NCBI GenBank assembly: GCA_910585505.1
Contig: CAJUFF010000015.1
Span: 1-31,606, forward strand
Reading direction: 5' to 3'
Source of the DNA: an uncultured Ruminiclostridium sp.
GTDB lineage: Bacteria; Bacillota; Clostridia; Oscillospirales; Ruminococcaceae
Length of the DNA: 31,606 nt
Shown here: piece by piece, positions 1 to 5,622 of the stretch
Layout of the letters: the number at the start of each line of letters is the position of its first letter
How positions within the stretch are numbered: position 1 is the stretch's first letter
The notes under the pieces: model-generated
Seen by the model: the letters and a program-made list of their open reading frames with translations, nothing else
Database searches by the model: none
Told to the model about the DNA's origin: nothing
Made by a program: the position numbers and the translations under genes

Positions 1-7
1 CCGTTTC

Positions 8-688
8 TTGTCCTTTCTAACCTTTTCCACTACTTTGGGGGTTGAGCCAAAATCTATTGCTGAAGGCTTTAATTTTTCTGATATGCAAAACGAAATATAC
101 GAAATACAAGAATGCTGCTCGGATATTCGCTACATATTTGACGGAGATGAAGCGACTCTTATTGACGCTTTAGATGGCGATGAAGAAGAGGCTTACGAAA
201 TCAGAATGTTGTTTAGCAACCTATCAGCAGAAGCCGAAACGCTTTCGAGCATTCTTTGGGATAGGAACAACGAAATTCAAGATTTTTTTGATGATTTCTT
301 TGCAGCGGTGGCTTACGGCTCCCAAGAGCTTATCGGGTTTGATAGTTACGAAGACGATTACTTTAAAATGACAGCATATGAACAGGAGTGGGGCAGTGAG
401 GAAGCGAAAAAAAGGATATTGAAAAGGACCAAAGAGGATATTATATCCTTAGCCAGAACCTGTTTTGGAATAGCTTCGGCTATGCTGAATATTCGCTACA
501 AATTTGATTACCTCAAGGCTTCTGTTGATGTGATCAAAGAAAAAAACACATCTTTTCTACAGTCGATAAGAGACATAGAAAAGGCTTATGAAGAAGCAAA
601 CAAAGAAAATTTCAATCCTCGTGTCGAAGCAACAACCGTTTTAAACAGAATGATTGATGCTATGCCTAACAGAGTTTGGGTGGAGTGA
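8..688 (+). CDS. Phage hypothetical protein, acidic, possibly 5'-truncated by window edge
   Basis: Function not recognised. The frame is open to the left edge of the window, so the TTG at 8 may be internal and the true start may lie outside; the first ATG is at codon 26 (83). The product (226 aa from the TTG) is acidic and probably mostly helical, with no signal peptide or membrane segment. A central stretch rich in Asp/Phe (around residues 90-115) is followed by Lys-rich helices. The sequence style resembles uncharacterised proteins found in prophages of gut Clostridia, recalled from memory and not searched. It lies 26 bp upstream of the next small phage gene on the same strand, consistent with one operon. 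Start uncertain, coding nature likely. Confidence 0.7.
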   Translation: MSFLTFSTTLGVEPKSIAEGFNFSDMQNEIYEIQECCSDIRYIFDGDEATLIDALDGDEEEAYEIRMLFSNLSAEAETLSSILWDRNNEIQDFFDDFFAAVAYGSQELIGFDSYEDDYFKMTAYEQEWGSEEAKKRILKRTKEDIISLARTCFGIASAMLNIRYKFDYLKASVDVIKEKNTSFLQSIRDIEKAYEEANKENFNPRVEATTVLNRMIDAMPNRVWVE

Positions 689-714
689 AATAGGTGGAAA
701 GGACGGGACTAATA

Positions 715-951
715 ATGACATTTGAGGAAGCAAGAGAAGAATTAAAGAGTATTGATTATTTATGCAAATGTGCTTGTAATATCTGCACTGCTAATGATTG
801 GTATTGCCCTACAGAGTGCGGCACTCTCCGAAAGGCAAGACGAATAGATTTTAAACGTATTGTTAATTCTTATGCGAGGAATGACGGCGATTGGTCAAAG
901 GTGCTTAGGTTTATCAATCAAGCGAAAATTGAGTGCAAGAAAGGACGGTGA
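715..951 (+). CDS. Small cysteine-rich phage protein, putative zinc-binding
   Basis: A 78-aa protein with a compact cluster C-x-C-x3-C...C-x3-C (residues about 17-35), the pattern of a small zinc-binding fold, followed by a basic helical C-terminus. No enzymatic motif is visible. The longer reading from a GTG at 694 is less likely because an AAAGGACGGG ribosome site sits immediately upstream of the ATG at 715. Very similar small proteins occur in the middle regions of Firmicutes prophages, usually unnamed; that is memory, not a search. It is followed five bases later by the remnant ORF at 957, so the genes are probably co-transcribed. Confidence 0.7.
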   Translation: MTFEEAREELKSIDYLCKCACNICTANDWYCPTECGTLRKARRIDFKRIVNSYARNDGDWSKVLRFINQAKIECKKGR

Positions 952-956
952 TTGAA

Positions 957-1183
957 ATGATAAGGTTGACACAAATATTTGATGGGGTGTTATGTACGGT
1001 TATAAATACAGGTGAAACAATAGAATATCGTTGAGGTGATGACATTGATAAACTTGCTGCCTACGAGGACACAGGGCTTACTCCCGAAGAAGTTGAAGCG
1101 TTGAAGGCTGATAATGATAGGCTTCATAGGCTGATTGACGAGCTGGAAAGCGGTTTTAGGAAGGAGAACAACAATGCCTAATT
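957..1183 (+). pseudogene. Phage small-protein gene interrupted by an in-frame TGA
   Basis: ATG at 957, behind an AAAGGACGG ribosome site, opens 25 codons and hits TGA at 1032-1034. The same frame continues without another stop to TAA at 1181-1183 and encodes the recognisable C-terminal part of a common Clostridia phage protein: KLAAYEDTG, then LTPEEVEALK, then a short coiled coil (DNDRLHRLIDELE). No ATG, GTG or TTG in this frame lies between the TGA and KLAAYEDTG, so the downstream half has no obvious start of its own. The simplest reading is a single nonsense change (for example TGG to TGA) in a 74-codon gene. Recoding is unlikely because neighbouring genes, including the one ending at 951, use TGA as a normal stop. 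Confidence 0.55.
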
Positions 1184-1293
1184 GGTGCGAGGGGACATTG
1201 CAAATCAGTCTTTATGAAAGACAGCCTTATTCCCATTGTTGGAGAGGAAAATATGAGGAGGAAATTTCCGTGGCAAAATCAAGCAGAAGCTGA
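1174..1293 (+). pseudogene. Truncated MPNWCEG-type protein (N-terminal remnant, 39 codons)
   Basis: The ORF starts at ATG 1174 with AAGGAG seven bases upstream. Its first residues, MPNWCEGTL, match the start of a widespread phage/plasmid family (YubB-like ferredoxin-fold domain), whose members are normally well over 100 aa. After about residue 10 the sequence no longer resembles the family as I remember it, and the frame ends at TGA 1291. The same frame then stays open into the regulator gene at 1363. This suggests a deletion that removed most of the original gene and joined its 5' end, with an intact ribosome site, to downstream sequence. It could still be translated as a 39-aa peptide. Confidence 0.45.
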
Positions 1294-1362
1294 GACAAAA
1301 TTGTATTTGAAATAATACCATTGGATAATAGCAAATTTTTAAAACAGTCGAGGAAAAACGAA

Positions 1363-1773
1363 ATGACACTATCGGAACTTAAAGACTATACAGCTCTCCA
1401 AGCCGAGATTAAGCGCTGCAAGGAAAAAATATATGAAATAAACTGTTCCACAGTCAAATCACCAACATATGACAGTATAGGAGCGGCAAAAAATTCTTCC
1501 CGGCGCAACAGTGTCGAAGAGAAGCTTATTGACAATATTTCAAAAAAAGAAAAATATGAAGAGCGGATTAATTCCGCCGAGGAACAGGTACGCAGAATAG
1601 AAAAATACATAAGCGGAATAAAAGATCGGCGCACCCGTTTGATTTTTGAAATGCGCATTTATGACCAAAAAGAGTGGTGGAGAATCGCTCATGAATTTGG
1701 AGGAAAAAACAGCGACGAAAGTGTACAGAAAATTTTTCGCCGATATGTTAAAAGCCACCCCGAAAATCGTTGA
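1363..1773 (+). CDS. ArpU/RinA-like phage late transcription regulator
   Basis: A 136-aa protein: a long charged coiled coil (residues about 1-90), then a sigma-region-4-like helix-turn-helix with the pattern RTRLIFEMRI..KEWWRIAHEFG...SDESVQKIFRRYV. This architecture and its place directly upstream of a terminase small-subunit gene are typical of the ArpU/RinA/DUF1492 regulators that activate late genes in Firmicutes phages. An open frame reaches back to a TTG at 1321, but a GAGG ribosome site just before ATG 1363 makes that the better start. Two matching GTCC arrays (1791 and 7119) are the obvious candidate targets; the link between protein and site is inference. Confidence 0.7.
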   Translation: MTLSELKDYTALQAEIKRCKEKIYEINCSTVKSPTYDSIGAAKNSSRRNSVEEKLIDNISKKEKYEERINSAEEQVRRIEKYISGIKDRRTRLIFEMRIYDQKEWWRIAHEFGGKNSDESVQKIFRRYVKSHPENR

Positions 1774-1790
1774 AAAATAACGACTGTTTT

Positions 1791-1834
1791 TTGTCCTAAA
1801 AGTCCGATTTGTCCCCGTTTTTTCCTGCTATAAT
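1791..1834 (+). promoter_or_regulatory. Candidate late promoter 1: three GTCC repeats at 9-bp spacing plus -10 box
   Basis: GTCC occurs at 1793, 1802 and 1811, exactly 9 bp apart, within TTGTCCTAA, AAGTCCGAT and TTGTCCCCG. A TATAAT box follows at 1829-1834. No normally spaced -35 hexamer is present: TTGTCC at 1809 is only 14 bp from the -10. That is what an activator-dependent promoter would look like. The same array, with the same 18-bp distance from the last GTCC to the -10, recurs at 7119-7162. Confidence 0.6.
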
Positions 1835-1862
1835 CAAAAATGTAATTCTATATCAGATCAGC

Positions 1863-1888
1863 GCTCCTTAATTTTACAGTTAAGGAGC
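1863..1888 (+). promoter_or_regulatory. Hairpin sequestering the ribosome site of the gene at 1894
   Basis: A perfect 9-bp inverted repeat, GCTCCTTAA (1863-1871) and TTAAGGAGC (1880-1888), encloses an 8-nt loop. The 3' arm contains the AAGGAG ribosome site of the ATG at 1894. In an RNA started at the -10 box at 1829 the whole hairpin would be present, so translation could be restrained by structure. There is no following T-run, so a terminator is unlikely. Confidence 0.55.
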
Positions 1889-1893
1889 ACTTT

Positions 1894-2295
1894 ATGAAAA
1901 AAAACAAACAAATCCAACCCGTGGAAATGCCGCCTGTGAAAGATTTCCTTGAAGCTGTACAGAGAGATGGCGCCAAGCTCTGTGCGGATTTTGTCTTTTC
2001 GCAGACAATGAACTGGATTAAAAGTATCGACTGTGAAAATCCGGTATCTGAGCAAATTGTTGAACAATACGCTATGTCCGTTGCCCGTTGGGTTCATCTT
2101 GAACAAAAAATCAGCGAGTACGGATATATTGCCAAGCACCCCACCACCGGCGCTCCTATGCAGTCTCCCTATGTTACTATGTCCCAAGCGTATATGAAAC
2201 AAATTCTGGCAATAAGGTCGGAAATACAGGCATTGATAAAAGATTCCCGTCCCGCGTCTCCGTCGATTGTAAGGGAGGTGGTTTACGGTGAGTAA
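1894..2295 (+). CDS. Terminase small subunit, P27-like
   Basis: A 133-aa protein resembling the P27 family of phage terminase small subunits, which recognise phage DNA and hand it to the large subunit. Supporting features: an N-terminal helical segment; the block QYAMSVARWVHLEQKI; a following strand GYIAKHPTTGAPMQSPYV; and a C-terminal helix ending in a basic SRP-type tail, the order seen in P27 proteins. The start has AAGGAG seven bases upstream, inside a hairpin. The 3' end overlaps the next gene by 8 bp. Oddity: the next terminase large subunit is more than 5 kb away and belongs to the GpA family, which normally pairs with a Nu1-like small subunit (present at 5623). This gene may therefore be a remnant of another packaging module. 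Confidence 0.65.
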   Translation: MKKNKQIQPVEMPPVKDFLEAVQRDGAKLCADFVFSQTMNWIKSIDCENPVSEQIVEQYAMSVARWVHLEQKISEYGYIAKHPTTGAPMQSPYVTMSQAYMKQILAIRSEIQALIKDSRPASPSIVREVVYGE

Positions 2296-3541
2296 AGAAC
2301 AGCCCCAATATTATCTTGCTGAAATTGCCGAACTTATCCCCTATGCCCGAAACGCAAGAAAGCATTCTAAGGAGCAGATAGCGCAGATTGCCGCTTCAAT
2401 CAAAGAATTCGGCTTTTTATCTCCTGTTATTATAGCAAAGGATAATACCATATTGTGCGGTCACGGCCGCTTCTTCGCAGCGCAGAAACTGGGACTTACA
2501 AAAGTCCCCTGTATTAAAGAAGAGTATCTTACGGAGGCGCAGCGCAAAGCATATATTCTTGCCGACAACAAACTCACTCTTAATTCCGAATGGGACGAGG
2601 ATATGCTATCGGTAGAACTATCTGATTTGCAGGGAGAGGGATATGACCTTTCACTTACCGGCTTTTCAGAAAAAGAAATATCTGACCTATTTGCCGAAGA
2701 AAACGGCGAAGCGGCAAAGGATGACGGCTATGACCTTACAAAGGCGCTTGAAAAAGCTTCTTTTGTACAAAATGGAGATATTTGGAAGGTCGGCAGGCAT
2801 CGCCTTATGTGCGGTGACGCAACTTCGGAAAAAGATGTGTCGGCGCTTTTGGACGGTGCTAAGGCAAATCTTGTTCTTACCGATCCGCCTTATAATGTAT
2901 CCTTTAAAAGCAGCAGCGGTCTGTCTATTCAAAACGACAGTATGAAAAATGATGATTTCTATAATTTTCTGTTTGCCGCCTTTAAAAACTTAACGGTACA
3001 TTTGGAAAAAGGCGCCGCGGCATATGTTTTCCATGCGGATACCGAAGGACTGAATTTCAGGAAAGCCTTTGCGGACGCAGGTTTTCATCTTGCCGGCTGC
3101 TGCATATGGGTAAAAGACAGCTTAGTACTCGGCAGGAGCGATTATCAATGGCAGCATGAGCCTGTTCTCTACGGTTTTTTGCAAAATGGAAAACACTTTT
3201 GGTTCTCGGATCGAAAGCAAACCACTGTCTGGAATTTTGCAAAGCCGAAGAAGAACGCGAATCATCCTACCAGCAAGCCGCTTGATTTACTGAGTTATCC
3301 GATAAAAAACTCTTCAAAGGAAAACGACATCGTTATAGATACATTTGGCGGCAGCGGTTCCACGCTTATGGCATGCGAACAAATGAACAGAACATGTTAT
3401 ACAATGGAGTTGGACGAAAAATACGCGTCGGTGATTCTGAGAAGGTATGCCGAATACACAAAATGCTCGGACGATATATATGTCATTCGAAGCGGCAATC
3501 GGATAAATTATTCCGACCTCGTGAAGGAGGTGGAAAAATGA
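2288..3541 (+). CDS. ParB-domain / beta-class DNA N6-adenine (or N4-cytosine) methyltransferase fusion
   Basis: A 417-aa two-domain protein. Residues about 8-110 form a ParB/sulfiredoxin-like N-terminal domain (HSKEQIAQIAASIKEFG, then CGHGRFFAAQKLG). Residues about 160-400 form an amino-DNA methyltransferase with catalytic motif DPPYNV at 199-204 ahead of the AdoMet-binding motif FGGSGS at 353-358. That order defines the beta class of N6-adenine/N4-cytosine enzymes. Such fusions are common beside phage terminase genes and probably methylate phage DNA against host restriction. The GTG start overlaps the preceding gene by 8 bp (GGGAGG upstream). The stop overlaps the ATG of an orphan two-codon ORF. 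No partner restriction gene is visible. Confidence 0.9.
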   Translation: MSKEQPQYYLAEIAELIPYARNARKHSKEQIAQIAASIKEFGFLSPVIIAKDNTILCGHGRFFAAQKLGLTKVPCIKEEYLTEAQRKAYILADNKLTLNSEWDEDMLSVELSDLQGEGYDLSLTGFSEKEISDLFAEENGEAAKDDGYDLTKALEKASFVQNGDIWKVGRHRLMCGDATSEKDVSALLDGAKANLVLTDPPYNVSFKSSSGLSIQNDSMKNDDFYNFLFAAFKNLTVHLEKGAAAYVFHADTEGLNFRKAFADAGFHLAGCCIWVKDSLVLGRSDYQWQHEPVLYGFLQNGKHFWFSDRKQTTVWNFAKPKKNANHPTSKPLDLLSYPIKNSSKENDIVIDTFGGSGSTLMACEQMNRTCYTMELDEKYASVILRRYAEYTKCSDDIYVIRSGNRINYSDLVKEVEK

Positions 3542-3546
3542 AATAG
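3523..3546 (+). other. Orphan ribosome site with two-codon ORF (recombination scar)
   Basis: AAGGAGG at 3524-3530 is followed eight bases later by ATG AAA TAG (3538-3546); the ATG overlaps the stop of the methyltransferase. This is a well-formed translational start for a gene that is no longer there. It suggests that the original neighbour was replaced when the cassette beginning at about 3547 arrived. Confidence 0.5.
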
Positions 3547-3625
3547 CTTACTTTTGACTTACGCTTGTTTTGTGCTTACAGAAATTGTTTCGTCATCAAA
3601 TGTTTTGATAATATACACAATTTTT

Positions 3626-3640
3626 CACAAAATCTTTGTG
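3626..3640. promoter_or_regulatory. Small palindrome upstream of accessory cassette
   Basis: CACAAA (3626-3631) and TTTGTG (3635-3640) form a perfect 6-bp inverted repeat with a 3-nt centre in the AT-rich region 3547-3728. It sits 23 bp upstream of the predicted -35 box. It may be an operator or only a chance palindrome. Confidence 0.25.
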
Positions 3641-3662
3641 CTTTATATGATCTCAAAACCAC

Positions 3663-3691
3663 TTGATATAAAAGGAATTTAGAGTTAATAT
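3663..3691 (+). promoter_or_regulatory. Sigma70-type promoter of the amidoligase cassette
   Basis: TTGATA (3663-3668), a 17-bp spacer, and TAATAT (3686-3691), in a very AT-rich stretch 38 bp before the ATG at 3729. Both boxes are close to consensus and the spacing is ideal. It differs from the GTCC-array promoters, suggesting that this cassette can be expressed independently of late phage control, for example from the prophage. Confidence 0.6.
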
Positions 3692-3728
3692 ACAGACAAC
3701 AAAAGAAAAGCACACGGAGGATAAGCAC

Positions 3729-4676
3729 ATGAGCGCAAAGGCTGAAAAGCAAATCGCAGAAATGAAAAAGCAAACCATAGGGGTTGAAATTGAAATGAAC
3801 AGCATAACAAGAGAAAAAGCGGCAAAGCTTGCGTCGGAATACTTCGGAACAGGCAGATACGAAAACACTGCTCGCCGAAACGGATACAGCGCCTGGTCTG
3901 CTTGGGACAGCCAGGGCAGAGAGTGGAAATTTCAAATGGACGTCAGTATTGCGGGACCTGACATTGAAAAATGTGAACTGGTAACACCTATCCTTAATTA
4001 TACCGACATAGAAACCTTACAGGAGCTGATTCGCCGCCTACGCAAAGCGGGAGCCAAGAGCGATGCAACAAGAGGATGCGGAGTACACATTCACATTGGT
4101 GCCAAAGGACACACCGCACGAACCTTAAGGAATCTGGCAAACATAATGGCGAGCCATGAAAATCTGATAGCAAGCGCTTTGAACATTGACAGCGGCAGAA
4201 TGAATCATTATTGCAGAACGGTTGATAAAAACTTCTTAAAAGAACTCAACATCAAAAAGCCTGCTACAATGGCTCAGCTTGCCGACATTTGGTACAACTC
4301 ACAAGATGCGGCCTACGGAAGAAATACCCACTATAACGGCAGCAGATACCATATGCTGAACCTGCATGCAACCTTCACCAAAGGAACCGTCGAATTCAGA
4401 TTATTTCAATTCGACGCCCCTGCGGACGGCAAAAAGAACGGACTTCATGCGGGTCAGCTTAAAAGCTACATACAATTCGCATTGGCACTGAGCCAAATGG
4501 CGAAGGAAGTAAAGACCGCAAGCCCCAAGCCGCAGCAAAACGAAAACCCGAAATACGCAATGAGAACCTGGCTTTTAAGGCTCGGATTTATTGGCGAAGA
4601 ATTTAAAACCGCCAGAGAATTTCTTACAAAAAGGCTTGCGGGTGACACCGCATTCAGAAACGGCAGAGCCGCTTAA
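3729..4676 (+). CDS. Amidoligase family protein (glutamine-synthetase-like COOH-NH2 ligase)
   Basis: A 315-aa protein of the amidoligase (Amidoligase_2) family, predicted ATP-dependent ligases that join a carboxylate to an amine and share the glutamine-synthetase fold. Visible family motifs: GVEIEM at 18-23 (acidic metal-binding strand), CGVHIHIG at 117-124, and HMLNLHAT followed by TVEFRLF with E222 and R224. The C-terminal ~70 residues are basic and helical. The start has GGAGG eight bases upstream. It is first in a three-gene cassette with a gamma-glutamylcyclotransferase and a zinc-ribbon protein, a genomic association noted for amidoligases generally. The substrate is unknown; protein or peptide modification by amide-linked amino acids is the usual proposal. 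Not a packaging or structural gene; most likely an accessory gene. Confidence 0.82.
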   Translation: MSAKAEKQIAEMKKQTIGVEIEMNSITREKAAKLASEYFGTGRYENTARRNGYSAWSAWDSQGREWKFQMDVSIAGPDIEKCELVTPILNYTDIETLQELIRRLRKAGAKSDATRGCGVHIHIGAKGHTARTLRNLANIMASHENLIASALNIDSGRMNHYCRTVDKNFLKELNIKKPATMAQLADIWYNSQDAAYGRNTHYNGSRYHMLNLHATFTKGTVEFRLFQFDAPADGKKNGLHAGQLKSYIQFALALSQMAKEVKTASPKPQQNENPKYAMRTWLLRLGFIGEEFKTAREFLTKRLAGDTAFRNGRAA

Positions 4677-4687
4677 AAGAAAAAAGA

Positions 4688-4719
4688 ACTGCCGCCCACT
4701 TCGGTGGGCTTAAGGCAGT
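4688..4719 (+). promoter_or_regulatory. Intergenic hairpin with cUUCGg tetraloop
   Basis: GCCCAC-TTCG-GTGGGC (4694-4709) is capped by the very stable UUCG loop and extended by outer arms ACTGCC (4688-4693) and GGCAGT (4714-4719). No T-run follows; the ribosome site AAAGGAG of the next gene begins just after. Probably a transcript-stabilising or processing structure between two operon genes. Confidence 0.5.
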
Positions 4720-4735
4720 GAAAGGAGCTGATATT

Positions 4736-5209
4736 ATGCAAAAAAAATATTATATCGCTTACGGAAGCAATCTTAACATGAAACAGATGAAAATGCGCTG
4801 TCCCGGTGCGGAGGTTATGGGAACCGCCGCGCTGAAGGATTGGGAACTTCTTTTCAAAGGAAGCAAAACAGGCTCTTACCTTACCATTGAACCAATGGCA
4901 GGCAGTACCGTTCCCGTGGTTGTTTGGAAAATAACTCCGGAAGACGAAAAGGCACTTGACCGTTATGAAGGTTATCCGAATTTTTATTACAAAAAGAAGT
5001 TCAAGGTGTTGTGCAAAAGCATAGAAACAGGCGTAAGCAAATATGTAAACGCTTTTGCTTACATTATGCACGAAGACAGCGCAATCGGAATGCCAACTCG
5101 CGTTTATATATCCACCTGCCTTGATGGCTATAAAAGCTTTCAGTTTGATAAAAGCACGTTGATAGAAGCCTATAAGAAAAGTTGGGAGGTATGCCGCAAT
5201 GAAAAATAA
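4736..5209 (+). CDS. Gamma-glutamylcyclotransferase-fold (AIG2-like) protein
   Basis: A 157-aa protein of the GGCT/AIG2-like fold. The N-terminal signature YYIAYGSNLN (residues 5-14) forms the substrate-binding loop. LDRYEGYP carries the expected catalytic acid, E78; the following YYKKKFKV strand and YVNAFAYIM complete the barrel. Family enzymes cleave gamma-glutamyl amides, releasing 5-oxoproline. Beside an amidoligase it is the natural antagonist or maturation partner, removing or trimming an amide-linked glutamyl group; that pairing is inference. An upstream ATG at 4718 is in frame, but AAAGGAG eight bases before the ATG at 4736 favours the shorter form. The 3' end overlaps the zinc-ribbon gene by 11 bp, implying coupled translation. 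Confidence 0.85.
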   Translation: MQKKYYIAYGSNLNMKQMKMRCPGAEVMGTAALKDWELLFKGSKTGSYLTIEPMAGSTVPVVVWKITPEDEKALDRYEGYPNFYYKKKFKVLCKSIETGVSKYVNAFAYIMHEDSAIGMPTRVYISTCLDGYKSFQFDKSTLIEAYKKSWEVCRNEK

Positions 5210-5414
5210 GCACGAATCAAACGCCCTGTGCCCTCGCTGTGGGCAGCATTACCAAGGCTTCCCCGCTTTATCAAGGGTCGATAACAAAACGCATATTTGC
5301 TCCGATTGCGGTACGCGCGAAGCCCTTGAAAGCATCAATGTTGAACCTGCCGAGCAGGAGGCGATACTCCGAATTATACATCAACGCATGGCACACATTT
5401 CTTTAGAGAAATAA
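5199..5414 (+). CDS. Small zinc-ribbon protein of the amidoligase cassette
   Basis: A 71-aa protein with two CxxC knuckles, CPRCG near residue 11 and CSDCG near residue 34, separated by about 20 residues: a classic zinc ribbon. The linker HYQGFPALSRVDNKTHI and the C-terminal helix (EQEAILRIIHQRMAH) resemble a small family recurring in gut Clostridia phages and mobile elements, as I remember it. The start lies inside the end of the cyclotransferase gene with GGGAGG upstream, so the two are translationally coupled. A nucleic-acid or protein-binding adaptor role is plausible; no enzymatic residues are visible. Confidence 0.75.
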   Translation: MKNKHESNALCPRCGQHYQGFPALSRVDNKTHICSDCGTREALESINVEPAEQEAILRIIHQRMAHISLEK

Positions 5415-5420
5415 AAAATT

Positions 5421-5556
5421 ACAGCGCACGAGAAGCAGAGCCGAAAGGCTCTGTACCTTGTACGTCAGCCTTTCAGGCGGTGGGACAGCACTTTAGCGAG
5501 CTAAAAGGTACTGTGAGGCACAAAAAAATGATGCGGGCTTGTTAAGCCCAAAGCAT
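5421..5556 (+). ncRNA. Hairpin-rich intergenic region, candidate structured RNA (unidentified)
   Basis: This gap contains four consecutive stem-loops: CAGAGCC-GAAA-GGCTCTG (5436-5453, GNRA loop); GCCT-TTC-AGGC (5468-5478); a longer imperfect stem around TTTAG-CGAG-CTAAA (5486-5513); and GGGCTT-GTT-AAGCCC (5535-5549) flanked by ATGC/GCAT. Four short stems, one with a GNRA loop, are more than expected from an ordinary spacer. I do not recognise an Rfam family. It could be the 3' end or terminator region of the cassette, or a cis-regulatory leader of the gene at 5623. The fourth stem could act as a terminator but lacks a clear T-run. Confidence 0.35.
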
Positions 5557-5622
5557 ATTCAGTTACAGGCGAAAAAAAGTGGTCACTTTAATTGAAATTT
5601 TTTTCAAAAAGGGGATAGGACA

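Noticed and set aside
957..1293. Reassignment of TGA to an amino acid in this phage
   Set aside because: Many clear genes end in TGA (for example 949-951, 1771-1773 and 3539-3541) with a new start immediately after, so TGA is a stop here.
3553..3581. Second possible promoter (TTGACT-17-TACAGA) after the methyltransferase
   Set aside because: The -10 box is poor; the promoter at 3663-3691 is far better placed and closer to consensus.
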